A DNA stretch of 37,623 nucleotides from a virus. The position numbers were made by a program, and so were the translations under genes. Under the pieces are notes generated by a model. It saw nothing but the letters and a program-made list of their open reading frames with translations, was not told the DNA's origin and did no database searches. The stretch is taken from IMG/VR virus record IMGVR_UViG_3300022871_000047, positions 1 to 37,623 of that record; one strand, written 5' to 3'. Positions 19,210 to 29,130 of the stretch are shown piece after piece. Position 1 is the first letter of the stretch, and each line of letters begins with the position of its first letter.

Positions 19210-22200
19210 TTATTTAAGTAATTTTAATAATTGGTCGCTTACATCTTTAGTAATTATACGTTTATCAATTAAAGATTGATAATATTCTGCTTTTTCTTCT
19301 TTAGTTTTTAACTTATCTAATTCTTTAATAATAAATTCTGCTCGTTTACCATTTTGAACTCCTAATTTTTTAAGCATTACGTCAGTAGGGGTCAAACCAA
19401 TTTCTTCTGCTTCAAATAAATCATTAACTTTCTTAGCCATTTCTGAGTCTTCTTTAATAAGTTTATTAAATTCTTTAGCTGCTTGTTCCTTTGGTAATCT
19501 CTCTAAATCTTCTTTTTTTCTAGTAGCTTCTCTAAAATAAGTTTGAGTTCCAACTCCGAATACTGCTGGTAATTGTAATGGCAATAACTCTATATCGCCT
19601 GACTTGATTAAATCAATAGCGTCTTGAATTACCATAGGTGTAAAACGATTTTTAGTTTCTTGTTTTATATCAAAATCTTCACCTTTAAAATCTTTTCCCG
19701 ATAACCAAGTTGTTATAAAAGAAGCAATAGGAGCTTCTTTGCCTTTAAAAAAATTTGCTATAATATCTAATCTATTTAATGGACGATAACCTTCTCCTAA
19801 GAGAGTAATATTCCCAGTAGTAGAACTTATAATTTTACCACTCATTAATTGTCCCATTAATCTTATATACTGCTGAAAGCCACCCCAAATATCCATTCTA
19901 GTATCCTTAATTTTAATTTTACCAAAATTTGCACTACGAGGGTCAGCTCCAATTTCTACATCATCACCACCAGCCATTTTAGCTAATCCTAATATTGTCA
20001 TACCGCCACCAAGAAAAGCGAATAATGATTTTAATGCGTCTTTTCTAACTGTCGGATGTAGTTTAACATACTTGTCTGGTCGCATTAAATTTATTCTTGA
20101 AGTCATTAAACGAGGTGAAAAGAATGTAGTATTTAATGCTTTAGCAGCCCCAGATAATCTACCTAAATTACCTCTACCAGTAGCATTACCAATAAAATCA
20201 GAAGCACTACTTAGAAATTTTTGTTCATCTTTTATACCTACCTTTTTACCTAAATCAACAAAATAATCAAATAAATTCGCTCTTAACTTATTGGCGAATG
20301 TTGTATAAGCTCTATTTGAACCTCTTATAAATTTACCTACAAGCGGTATTTTTTCTGCATAACTAGACATAAAAGCTTCTTCCCTATCTGTAAGTTTAGC
20401 ATTTACATCTGTTAAAGGAAGCTTATATCTACGCATTTTAAGATAATTAGGGCTATCTTTTATACTTTGCAAAATACCTTTATACTGTTTTTCTGAAAAA
20501 GCCGCTTTAAACATTGAACCAAATTGTTTTGTAAATATTTTTGGGTGTCTAAAAGCTGTAAATATTCCTTGTCTAAAAGGAAATGAAAAATCAAAACTTG
20601 TCATTACTGCTCTTGGTATATTTGCTATTTCATAACCTATATTTTTTAATTTTTCAAACAAACCTTGTTTATTTTTTAATACTTTTACTAAATCTTCTCC
20701 ATAAACTTCTTTTAATAATCTAAGCTCACTCTCAGTTGGAAGTTTACCGTCAAGCATTTTTACTAATCCAGTTCTTACATTTATTTTTTCCCATTCTGTT
20801 ACATAAGGGCTATCAACTGCCATTTTAAATAATTCGTCTATATTTTCTTGGCTAAATTGTTTTTTAACACTTTCAAAATTTACTTTATTCATCTCACCTT
20901 TTAAAGCTCCTAATTCTGCATAAAAACCTTTTTCTCCTTTGCCAACTGTTTCTCTAATTTCTAATGACCTAGCAAGTTTAGCTCCTCGTTCTTTTGTAAA
21001 TATAGCTTCTTGTTGTCCTCGTAATGGTTTAGCTTCTTTTAAAGATTGAGTTAATTTTTTAACTATACCCTGGTCTGTTTCTTTAATAATTGGCTTAACT
21101 ACCCCTTTTACTCCTTTAGCTTGGTTGTAGATGTCTGTTAGTTGTTGCTTGGTAAATGGTTTTTTAGAATTATATACAGCTTCAATATGTAAATTATCTA
21201 CACCTCTAGAAAAATCTTCTGGAATAAATTCTGTCTTATCTATATAAACATCTTTTGCTTTAACTGTTTTTGCTACAACATTTTCTGGCATACTATATGT
21301 TTCAGCAAGTTCTCTTGATGTTGCAACAAAATCCCCGTCATTAATTTGTTTTTTAATTCCTTTTTTAGATACATCAATTCCACGATAAATTGTTATTTCA
21401 TCATCTTTTATATATTTTGACAATGGTGTATTTTCTGGTATGTCTGCTAATAATCTTTTTGTTGGTGTATAATCAACAAATATTCCTCGTCTACCTTCAT
21501 CAAACGATTTAATAAATTCATCTGCACTCTTATACTTCCTTGCTTCTTGGGCTAGGGGTTCTATTGGTTTTAATGCTTGAGTTTTTAAAGGAGTAGTTTG
21601 TTTAGCTATGCTTTCAAGCGACTTTAAACCTTTTAATGCTTCTGCTTCGGTTTTAATCTTTGTAAATTTAGGTGCATAAGTTTCAATTAAGTCTTCTGAT
21701 ACTTTTGCTTTTCTTAAAAGACTACTTGTTCTTGTAAAGTCTTTTGTTCTAGCAAGTTGTTTGGCTAGATTTGAACTACCACCAAAAGGAGTTAAATCAA
21801 TACCTGTAAGACCACCAACAAATAAAGGAGCAATAGCTAAAGCCATACCTTGTGAAGTGCCTTTATCAAAACCTATTTTTTGTAAAGTATCTTCACTTAT
21901 TTTTTGTACATCTTCTACTCTTTCAAAAATGCCTTTGATAGGTTCTTCTCCAAATATCATTTTTTCAAATTTAGTTTTAGGAGTAAATTGTGCTTCTATA
22001 TTTTTATCTTTAATGATTGATAAAACATCAGCGGCAGGTTGAATAAAAGTTGAAGTTAAAGCTCTTTGTGGAAATTGTAAAATTGATTTTCCAAAATCTT
22101 TTACTGTTTTTAAACCTTCAACATTACGGTTTACTATATCTTCCCCTGTTTGCTTTATTCCTCCCCAAAGATTATTAAAAACACTTTGTTCTGGTATTAA

Positions 22201-22668
22201 ACCTTTTATTTGTTGCTGTTTATGGGCTATTTTAGCTCTTGCTTCTGCTACACTAATTCTGCCATTAAGAAAATCATTAATAGCTTTTTGTTCCACTGAA
22301 ACTTTACCCTCTTGTCTGCCCTCGTCTGTTGTTTTAAGATATTGTAAATTTGTTTTGCTAGAAGTTCCACCTAAAGCTACTGATATAATATGGTCACGTT
22401 CTTGTTGCTCTCTAGTATCTAAATCAGCATAACTTCTTGGAGTTTTGAAAACTGTACTACCAGAAGCTACATATTCTCCTCCTCCTAAATGTTCTGGTAA
22501 TGTTTTTGTTCTTTGTGCTATTGCGTTATCAATAACTTTTTTCATATAAAAATTAAGCTCTTTTTTAGGTTCAATTGGTTGAATGTCAAAAAGACCACTA
22601 AACATTTTACCTGTTTGCTCTTTTTTTATTTGAGTTGTCCCGAATAAATTTTCAAACATATTATTCAT
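19210..22668 (-). CDS. large polyvalent virion protein with HNH-like and ADP-ribosyltransferase-like motifs
   Basis: 1152 residues. Residues ~90-110 hold an HNH-like motif (RDHIISVALGGTSSKTNLQ). Around 424-451, IYRGID and GDFVATS resemble the Arg and Ser-Thr-Ser parts of ADP-ribosyltransferases; LHIEAVYN near 495 could hold the Glu. The C-terminal half contains a hydrophobic segment (LFAFLGGGMTILGLAKM) and GGFQQYIRLMGQL, shared with large inner-virion proteins of other phages in my memory. The size and position after other internal proteins suggest an ejected protein acting in the host cell. The ART call is motif-based only. Confidence 0.6.
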   Translation of the reverse strand: MNNMFENLFGTTQIKKEQTGKMFSGLFDIQPIEPKKELNFYMKKVIDNAIAQRTKTLPEHLGGGEYVASGSTVFKTPRSYADLDTREQQERDHIISVALGGTSSKTNLQYLKTTDEGRQEGKVSVEQKAINDFLNGRISVAEARAKIAHKQQQIKGLIPEQSVFNNLWGGIKQTGEDIVNRNVEGLKTVKDFGKSILQFPQRALTSTFIQPAADVLSIIKDKNIEAQFTPKTKFEKMIFGEEPIKGIFERVEDVQKISEDTLQKIGFDKGTSQGMALAIAPLFVGGLTGIDLTPFGGSSNLAKQLARTKDFTRTSSLLRKAKVSEDLIETYAPKFTKIKTEAEALKGLKSLESIAKQTTPLKTQALKPIEPLAQEARKYKSADEFIKSFDEGRRGIFVDYTPTKRLLADIPENTPLSKYIKDDEITIYRGIDVSKKGIKKQINDGDFVATSRELAETYSMPENVVAKTVKAKDVYIDKTEFIPEDFSRGVDNLHIEAVYNSKKPFTKQQLTDIYNQAKGVKGVVKPIIKETDQGIVKKLTQSLKEAKPLRGQQEAIFTKERGAKLARSLEIRETVGKGEKGFYAELGALKGEMNKVNFESVKKQFSQENIDELFKMAVDSPYVTEWEKINVRTGLVKMLDGKLPTESELRLLKEVYGEDLVKVLKNKQGLFEKLKNIGYEIANIPRAVMTSFDFSFPFRQGIFTAFRHPKIFTKQFGSMFKAAFSEKQYKGILQSIKDSPNYLKMRRYKLPLTDVNAKLTDREEAFMSSYAEKIPLVGKFIRGSNRAYTTFANKLRANLFDYFVDLGKKVGIKDEQKFLSSASDFIGNATGRGNLGRLSGAAKALNTTFFSPRLMTSRINLMRPDKYVKLHPTVRKDALKSLFAFLGGGMTILGLAKMAGGDDVEIGADPRSANFGKIKIKDTRMDIWGGFQQYIRLMGQLMSGKIISSTTGNITLLGEGYRPLNRLDIIANFFKGKEAPIASFITTWLSGKDFKGEDFDIKQETKNRFTPMVIQDAIDLIKSGDIELLPLQLPAVFGVGTQTYFREATRKKEDLERLPKEQAAKEFNKLIKEDSEMAKKVNDLFEAEEIGLTPTDVMLKKLGVQNGKRAEFIIKELDKLKTKEEKAEYYQSLIDKRIITKDVSDQLLKLLK

Positions 22669-24205
22669 AGGGATTATCTATTGGAGTTGTTGGCTCACTT
22701 GTACTTTGTTTATTAGTAATATAATTAGGATTATTTGGATTTCTATATCCTTTAAATCTAGTATCAAATGTAGTAGGAGATAATCCTTTGGCTATCCAAG
22801 CATTTCTAGCTGTCAAATAATCGTCTGGAGAAATAAATCCATCTGAACCGACTACTTGTCCAAGTTGAGCATGCATTGATTCCTCTGGTGATAATTGTGT
22901 TATAGTTGGCGTTGATGTAGTTTTTTCAATAGGTTGTGCTCCTTGTTTAAAATACTTTCTATTATTTAATGGGTCAGTATAGAAATACATACTTTCATTA
23001 GCTGAGGTAATTCCATACTCTTTAACTAGAGATTGATATTCTTCCATTGAGGGGATGTATTTAAGTCCTTGACTAGCAAAGTTTTCTTCTTTATCGTTTT
23101 GTATTTCTTGTTTTTCATAATTAGATGATTTCTCAATAGCTTGCTCATAGCTGTCGCTAGGCACTATCCCAGCCCGAGGATTATTAAGAGCTAATTCGGT
23201 TACATTTTCTTTTTGAGATTGAGCAATAGCTTTATCATATTCTTGATTTTCCCAATCACCAGCTTTTTTGACTGCAGTATCATAGCTATCATTTTGATTA
23301 ATACCTGCTTGTGCGTAATTAGCCATTAATTGTTTAACGGCTTGTTTATTATTAAGCTCTATTTCTTGTTGTCTAGCTTCTTCATCTTTGCCCTCAAGGC
23401 GTTCTTCTTCACCCAATTCAAACTGTCCTACCTTCCCTAAAGCAGAAGCAAGATTATCAGTTTTTAAATTAATATTAGCTCTAGGATTTGTTAAGGTTAA
23501 CCTTTGTATTAGGTCTTGATTTTCTAAATCAGCTATTGAACCACTTATTTTTCCAATAGCGTCTTCATAGTTATCATTATAAGATATGCCTGCTTGTGGG
23601 TAGTTAGCCATTAAGGTTTGAATTTGGTTTTTATCTTCTATATTACCTACTAAATCAGAGGCTTGACTCCAACCCATATCTAGATTGATACCAGCCCCAG
23701 GATAACGAGCCGCTAAACTAGCTACCATTTCTTGTTCAGGTAGATTAGCCATTTTATCTAATGTGGTTGTAGGAATTATTCCTTGTACTATTTGTTCATA
23801 TTCTTCTCCGCTTATTTTAAGACCCATTTGTCCAAAATCCATTAATAAAGCCTGACCTCTGTTAATTTGGTCATAACGAATTTGCTCCATAGTTTGGACT
23901 GTCCGCATAACATTACGGTACATATCTGATACGCTACTAACTCTACGCTGAGTTTCAGACCCTATAATGTTTTGAGCCATACTAGGCGTAACTGTGCCTT
24001 GTCCATCTATTTTCTGTTTAAAGGTGTTAAGAACATCTGTAATAGACGGTTTTTTATCATAAGCCGCCCTTGTTGTCATATCCATCAAGTTCTTTAATGA
24101 AGTAAATTCATTCATAGCTTCACTCATAGGTGCGGCTGGTAGATTTTGAGTTGGCGTTGCAAGCGTGTTTGTTAAATCACCTGCTTGTGTTAGTTCATCT
24201 CCCAT
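22661..24205 (-). CDS. internal virion protein with PxAGI repeats
   Basis: 514 residues. Between 160 and 365 a ~35-40-residue repeat occurs five times: YPGAGINLD, YPQAGISYNDNYEDAIGKIS, NPRANINLKTDN, YAQAGINQNDSYDTAVKK, NPRAGIVPSDSYEQAIEK. Rich in Gln/Asn/Glu with no membrane segment. It overlaps the next gene by eight bases. Probably a structural internal protein; no catalytic motif seen. Confidence 0.6.
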   Translation of the reverse strand: MGDELTQAGDLTNTLATPTQNLPAAPMSEAMNEFTSLKNLMDMTTRAAYDKKPSITDVLNTFKQKIDGQGTVTPSMAQNIIGSETQRRVSSVSDMYRNVMRTVQTMEQIRYDQINRGQALLMDFGQMGLKISGEEYEQIVQGIIPTTTLDKMANLPEQEMVASLAARYPGAGINLDMGWSQASDLVGNIEDKNQIQTLMANYPQAGISYNDNYEDAIGKISGSIADLENQDLIQRLTLTNPRANINLKTDNLASALGKVGQFELGEEERLEGKDEEARQQEIELNNKQAVKQLMANYAQAGINQNDSYDTAVKKAGDWENQEYDKAIAQSQKENVTELALNNPRAGIVPSDSYEQAIEKSSNYEKQEIQNDKEENFASQGLKYIPSMEEYQSLVKEYGITSANESMYFYTDPLNNRKYFKQGAQPIEKTTSTPTITQLSPEESMHAQLGQVVGSDGFISPDDYLTARNAWIAKGLSPTTFDTRFKGYRNPNNPNYITNKQSTSEPTTPIDNPYE

Positions 24206-24209
24206 ATTT

Positions 24210-26003
24210 TTATGTATTAGTATTAAATAAATTATCTAAATTTGATGGTTGTCCGTATTGCTGAATTTGCTGTGCTAAGGATAATATTTGTTGTTGTCTT
24301 TGAGATTCCATAGTGCCACCATATTCAGGTCTTCCACCTGTTCCACCTAACGGAGCATAACCTGTACCTAGTTCATTAAATTTAGCTGTGCCTAATTGTT
24401 GTTCTGCAGACCTAGCCATAGCTTTTAATTGAGCTTCTCCTGCTTGTTTTTGAAGTTGTTGGCTTCTGTTTATATCTGCCCTAGACCTTGCTAAAGAGCT
24501 AAGTTTATTAGCGGCACTTCTTTCTGTAGATTCAACCATATCAACATTCTGTTCGTGTATATAACGTTCTAAATCACTACGTTTAGATGAGTATGTAAGC
24601 CCTGCTTCTACTACTTGACCTTCTAAATTCTCTGCCTTTTTTTCATACTCTCTACTAATTTGTCTTAAAGCTAATTGTTTATCAAGACCAATTTCTTTAG
24701 ATTGACTAGATATAGAACCTAACCTTGAACTATAATTAGCTAATTGACTTTGAATACTTAATTTTTTAATACGAAAATTATCTGATATTTCATCAGTTGC
24801 AAAGGCTATTAGAATACTTGTATAAGGGTCAACTATTTCTTGAGCCTGTTCTAAGGCTTGGAAAGCTAATTCTTGTTTTTCTTCTGTATTAGCAATTTCA
24901 ACTGAAAATAAAAGTTCTATTATTGCTTTAAGCTGGTCTGATAATCCTTGATAATCGTCTGTATTTGTAATATGGTCTGGCAAACTACTAGTAAAAGGTT
25001 CTTCAACAATGGTAGTTGTAGTATCAAGTGGGCTAGTTATGTCTGTGGGGCTAGTAGCGTCTACTGGGCTAGTAATATCAGGTTGTATACTTGCAGGAGT
25101 AATATCATTAATTGTATCAGGAATAGTGTCAGGTGTAGCACCAATAGTATCTCCGCCAACAGTTTCAATTTCTTCAGATAATCCAGTAGTTTCAATTTCG
25201 CCTGATAATCCTGGTTCTTCAATTTCTTTTGGTAATTCTTTAGATGTTTCAACTCCCATAATACCAGAACCTGCTTTTAATTCAGCGTTATAGTTTTTCA
25301 TGCTAATAGGTAAAAAACCTTTATCTGCCCATTCTTGTAGGTTAGTCCCTTTATCTACTGTATGTAATTTTTTAGTAGTTGGATTTAAAAGATATTGTTT
25401 ATTAGCATCTGTAGCGGTTATTCGCCCACCAGTTTGAGCTGTGGTAGGTTTTACCCACTTTCCGCCTATTAAAAGTTTACCAGCCGCTTTACCAACTTGT
25501 TCTTCTGCTAAAACCTGTGAACCGTCCCATACTTGATTACCAGCAGATATTGGAGTATATTGCTGTGTGGCATTATTAATATTACCAATTACTTTAGCTT
25601 CGCTAGTGCTACTTAAATTATGAGTATTAGCTAAATAATCTACATAAGGATTAGTATCTTTAAATTTAGGCATGCTAGAAGTATTTATTCCCATACTTTT
25701 CAATTTTTCATTAGCTAGAGCTATTCTTTCATTTATTGATTTAGCCGTTCTCCAAGCGTGTTGAGGATATTGTTCCATCATATTTTTTTCTTGTGGTGAT
25801 TGTGGTAAAAGTTTATCTTCGTCAGTCAAAAGGTCTAATAGATTAAATTGTTTTCTTATTCCTTCTGGAGTAATAAGAAAAAATTTATCCCAAGCTCCAC
25901 CTATATTACTACTCGCTGCTTCGTCAATAAAATACTGATTATAATCAGGAATATTAAAAACATCTGGTGCTCTACCGATATTTTTTATTGTCATTGTTGG
26001 CAT
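24210..26003 (-). CDS. internal virion protein, coiled-coil, Thr/Ser/Pro linker
   Basis: 597 residues. Residues ~255-345 form a repeated Thr/Ser/Pro/Asp/Ile linker (TSPVDATSPTDITSPLD). The C-terminal half is a long helical, Gln-rich coil (LQKQAGEAQLKAMARSAEQQ). Position before two other large proteins suggests an internal core or ejection protein like those of T7-type phages, an inference from order and composition only. Confidence 0.55.
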   Translation of the reverse strand: MPTMTIKNIGRAPDVFNIPDYNQYFIDEAASSNIGGAWDKFFLITPEGIRKQFNLLDLLTDEDKLLPQSPQEKNMMEQYPQHAWRTAKSINERIALANEKLKSMGINTSSMPKFKDTNPYVDYLANTHNLSSTSEAKVIGNINNATQQYTPISAGNQVWDGSQVLAEEQVGKAAGKLLIGGKWVKPTTAQTGGRITATDANKQYLLNPTTKKLHTVDKGTNLQEWADKGFLPISMKNYNAELKAGSGIMGVETSKELPKEIEEPGLSGEIETTGLSEEIETVGGDTIGATPDTIPDTINDITPASIQPDITSPVDATSPTDITSPLDTTTTIVEEPFTSSLPDHITNTDDYQGLSDQLKAIIELLFSVEIANTEEKQELAFQALEQAQEIVDPYTSILIAFATDEISDNFRIKKLSIQSQLANYSSRLGSISSQSKEIGLDKQLALRQISREYEKKAENLEGQVVEAGLTYSSKRSDLERYIHEQNVDMVESTERSAANKLSSLARSRADINRSQQLQKQAGEAQLKAMARSAEQQLGTAKFNELGTGYAPLGGTGGRPEYGGTMESQRQQQILSLAQQIQQYGQPSNLDNLFNTNT

Positions 26004-26007
26004 ATAG

Positions 26008-26035
26008 TTGACTTTTATTTTAATTATGTTATACT
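26008..26035 (+). promoter_or_regulatory. plus-strand promoter
   Basis: TTGACT, 16-bp spacer, TATACT, with TG before the -10 (TGTTATACT). Expected transcription start falls at the ATG of the gene at 26042, so translation may be leaderless. Confidence 0.75.
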
Positions 26036-26041
26036 TATATT

Positions 26042-26185
26042 ATGTATTATGCTTTACTGGGAATATCCCTAACAAGTCTTTATGTCATTATGACACAAGA
26101 TTTTATACTTGGAGTTTTAGGACTTCATATCTGTAGTATGTGCTTTCTTGTAGCGGTTGGTTTAGATTTATTAAAATCAACCTAA
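26042..26185 (+). CDS. plus-strand two-TM moron protein
   Basis: 47 residues with two hydrophobic segments (YYALLGISLTSLYVIM; FILGVLGLHICSMCFLVAVG) and a short polar tail. The gene runs opposite to all structural genes, has its own promoter and overlaps the next minus-strand gene by nine bases at its stop. This is the layout of a phage moron, such as a superinfection-exclusion membrane protein (inference). Confidence 0.65.
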   Translation: MYYALLGISLTSLYVIMTQDFILGVLGLHICSMCFLVAVGLDLLKST

Positions 26186-26350
26186 CTGTCTTAATAAGGC
26201 TTCTAAAATAGCTTTTAACTCCCAAGCACTAGCTACTTCTGATTTAATCAGATTAACATTCTTTTCGTCAAATTCAATAATAATTTGGCGTTTTTTTATT
26301 TTTACTTCAGGTTTTTGTTCATCTACTATTTTTTGTAAATCGTTTTTCAT
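26177..26350 (-). CDS. small protein, unknown
   Basis: 57 residues, starting at ATG 26350 just after the fibre stop; a longer frame from 26389 would overlap the fibre. Charged and helical (QKPEVKIKKRQIIIEFDEKN) with a C-terminal AWELKAILEALLRQLG. Convergent with the moron. No family recognised. Confidence 0.6.
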   Translation of the reverse strand: MKNDLQKIVDEQKPEVKIKKRQIIIEFDEKNVNLIKSEVASAWELKAILEALLRQLG

Positions 26351-26351
26351 A

Positions 26352-27458
26352 TTATGTTGGTATGCAAGGAAAGTCATAGCTAGTTCCATTGCAATTAATT
26401 GCTATTGTATGTGTTGGCGTTGGTGTTGCTGCTGCTGGTGTTTGGTCTATACGGAGGGCATCTACTTGAGCTGTTCCATCTATAAATAAATCTTTCCATT
26501 CATTAGATGATGAACCTAAATCAGAACCATTATCAGTGCTAGGAATTAAATTATCACTATTTGAAATTTCCACATCTCCAGTACCAGAATTTAATTTGAT
26601 AGTTGTACCTGATTGAATTAATAAATCGTTTTGAGAAACAATATCAATATCTTTACCTGAGGCAGATATTATTGATAATCCATCTCCAGTACTATTTATA
26701 AAACCAGTTGTATTTCCACTTGTATCTTTAAAAACTAATGTACTACTGCCATAAATATTAATAGCACCTGTACTCATTTTAACTCCTGTATTTGCACTAG
26801 CACTTGTCTGAATAGTAGCTCCTGTAATAGTGCCTGCTGTAATAGTTCCTACATCTGCTGAAATAGCACTAAGCGTTGCTACGTTTATTTCTGTAGCCGT
26901 AACTGCATTAGCCGCAATTTTGCCTGCGGTAACATTAAGAGCTTTAATTTTATTAGCTTCAACCGCATCAGTTGCAATTTTACCAGCTGTTACAGCAAGA
27001 TTATCAAGCTTAGCTGTTTCAACTGCTGCGTTAGCTAATTTGCCTGCCGTTACAGCAAGATTGTCTATTAAAGTAGTATCTACTGTATCTTCAGTTGCTA
27101 AATCACCCTGACTTGCAATATTAGCTGCTGTGTTAGCACTTGTTACATCAGCATTATTATCTGGTTTATTAGTATCGTCATCAACTACGTCTGACCAATT
27201 ATTATTACTAGCAGTAACATCAGCATTACTGGCTGGCTGAGTTCCTACATCATCAACTAAGGCACTATAATTATTAGAAGCTCCGTCTGATGGTTTATTA
27301 CCGTCATCTTCAACATCACCCCAAGTGCTTGCTATCTTTTGTGGGACTGGTGCTCTAGTTTGTAAACTCTCTAAGAGTGAATAGTCAACAAAACTAAAGA
27401 GGTCGCTTTCTCTAAGGTATCCTAATAATGTAAATTGTTCGTCAAGTTGTAATGCCAT
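26352..27458 (-). CDS. tail fibre / receptor-binding protein 2
   Basis: 368 residues. Thr/Ala/Asn-rich repeats (NADVTASNNNWSDVVDDD, LDNLAVTAGKIATDAVEANK) read like a trimeric fibre shaft. The C-terminus (TLVFKDTSGNTTGFINSTGD) is beta-rich and ends FPCIPT. No chaperone or depolymerase domain seen. Likely one of several host-contact fibres. Confidence 0.65.
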   Translation of the reverse strand: MALQLDEQFTLLGYLRESDLFSFVDYSLLESLQTRAPVPQKIASTWGDVEDDGNKPSDGASNNYSALVDDVGTQPASNADVTASNNNWSDVVDDDTNKPDNNADVTSANTAANIASQGDLATEDTVDTTLIDNLAVTAGKLANAAVETAKLDNLAVTAGKIATDAVEANKIKALNVTAGKIAANAVTATEINVATLSAISADVGTITAGTITGATIQTSASANTGVKMSTGAINIYGSSTLVFKDTSGNTTGFINSTGDGLSIISASGKDIDIVSQNDLLIQSGTTIKLNSGTGDVEISNSDNLIPSTDNGSDLGSSSNEWKDLFIDGTAQVDALRIDQTPAAATPTPTHTIAINCNGTSYDFPCIPT

Positions 27459-27468
27459 ATTTTTTTAA

Positions 27469-29130
27469 TCAGTATCCGAGAAGTCGCCAATTTGGAATTT
27501 CTATTGCTTGTAAAGATAATCTACCAGCCTTAGACCGACCTGCTATTCTAAAACGAGCATAACGAAATTTCTCAATTGGTATATTTTTAAATTCTTGTAT
27601 TTCTTTTTTAATTTCTCCTATAGATTTAAAATCTGCTTCTATATCACTATCAATTCTAGCTAAAAGTTTAGCACCTGAACTCTCGGTAGAATTAACTACT
27701 ATTCTACTAGCTATTGATTTATAAGCTCCTTTAAGAGGCTCAAATATATCTCGTGTGTCAATCTCATAAACAATAGGATAATCTGTTGTACTTGCGTAGT
27801 TATCATTTTCATCTGAGCTATCTATTTGGATTACGTTTCCGTCATCATCTCCGTAAACTAATTTAACATCATTAGTATCTATATATTTGCTAAAAACTCT
27901 AGGTTGGCTAGGATAACTAAGTATTGCCTGTTCTTGAGATTGAACTGTATATCTTAAAACTACATTAGCTACTAATTTCTTTTTAATGGTTACGTCCCCT
28001 ATTGAAACAAACAAATGTTGCCCATCACCACCAGAAGCTATATGCTGATAATTAGCTGAACTCATATTGTCAAAATAATCTTGTACAAATCTTGAAATTT
28101 TCTGAGGATAACCTCCTCTAGTAGCAAAAACACCATCAGAATTTGCGAAAAAACATACACCTTGTATTACAACTACACTCTCTTGACTAGAACATCCTAT
28201 ATCTACTATTTTATCAGCTTCCGTAGTGCTTCCGTTCCAACTATACATAGCTCTTTCAAAAAATATTAAAAGAAGTCCTCCAACTACTCCAAAGCCAGTA
28301 GCCTTTCCTTTATCTCCGTTATCAGGGTCAATAGGTGTAGTTATAGTGCCATTAAGCCAATTAAGTTTCCAAGAGCCAGTTCCTTTAACATCAGCAGAAC
28401 CAGGCGTACTATTATCGTCAGTTATAGTTTCGTTATCTGTGAAAGTACCTGCTACTCCAATAAGCTCTAAAGTACCAGCAGCACCTGCGTCAGTATCGTT
28501 TTTAATAATTCCGTTAGCTTTGCTAGTGCCTCCTGTAACTGTTTTATCTACTGTAAAATTTGAACCTTGAGCATCATAGTCTAAAAAGAAACGAGGTACT
28601 GAGCTTGAATAAAGCGTACCGTTTTCATCCATAACGTGTACTCTATCTTTAAAATTTACAACATATTTGCCTTGTGGCATATTTGCTAAATCAAATACTC
28701 CTCCTGTGCTAACCCAAGCAGTACCATTAAAACTTTTACGAGCATCAGTTCCATTAACTCTAACTATACTATCTAAAAATTGAGCAAAGCGAGTTTTTAA
28801 AGCCTTAGTATCGTCTGCAAGACTTTTAGCCCAAGTAGTTGCTTTATAAATATCATTATTAGTTCCGTCAGATACAACGGCAAGTAAAGCGTGATTAGCA
28901 GTTGAACGACTACGAAAATTAGCAAGACCTAATACTGCCTTGTTATTTACAATCTGTGCTCCTACCATAGCTGTTCCTTTTCTTAAAGTAGCTTCACCTA
29001 TATTTTCATCAAACACAAAATTAACAGCGTGAGGTACTGCTTCTGCAGGCATCTTGTAAGGGCTTAAATTCCTTAAAACACCTCTTGAGAAATCGTCTAA
29101 TATTAGTGGATTTTGTTGAATGTTAGCCAT
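27469..29130 (-). CDS. tail nozzle-like protein (T7 gp12-like candidate)
   Basis: 553 residues, beta-rich with repeated blade-like stretches (TDARKSFNGTAWVSTGG, VVNFKDRVHVMDENGTLYSS), as in nozzle proteins. It begins one base after the stop of the adaptor-like gene, matching the gp11-gp12 order of T7-like phages. No enzyme motif seen. The assignment is by composition and context. Confidence 0.65.
   Translation of the reverse strand: MANIQQNPLILDDFSRGVLRNLSPYKMPAEAVPHAVNFVFDENIGEATLRKGTAMVGAQIVNNKAVLGLANFRSRSTANHALLAVVSDGTNNDIYKATTWAKSLADDTKALKTRFAQFLDSIVRVNGTDARKSFNGTAWVSTGGVFDLANMPQGKYVVNFKDRVHVMDENGTLYSSSVPRFFLDYDAQGSNFTVDKTVTGGTSKANGIIKNDTDAGAAGTLELIGVAGTFTDNETITDDNSTPGSADVKGTGSWKLNWLNGTITTPIDPDNGDKGKATGFGVVGGLLLIFFERAMYSWNGSTTEADKIVDIGCSSQESVVVIQGVCFFANSDGVFATRGGYPQKISRFVQDYFDNMSSANYQHIASGGDGQHLFVSIGDVTIKKKLVANVVLRYTVQSQEQAILSYPSQPRVFSKYIDTNDVKLVYGDDDGNVIQIDSSDENDNYASTTDYPIVYEIDTRDIFEPLKGAYKSIASRIVVNSTESSGAKLLARIDSDIEADFKSIGEIKKEIQEFKNIPIEKFRYARFRIAGRSKAGRLSLQAIEIPNWRLLGY

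Noticed and set aside
20072-22042. Plus-strand ORFs inside the large virion gene
   Set aside because: Low-complexity antisense frames of a long, clearly coding minus-strand gene.
24948-25293. Overlapping ORFs in both strands of the Thr/Ser/Pro linker
   Set aside because: Repetitive composition leaves several frames open; no start signals.
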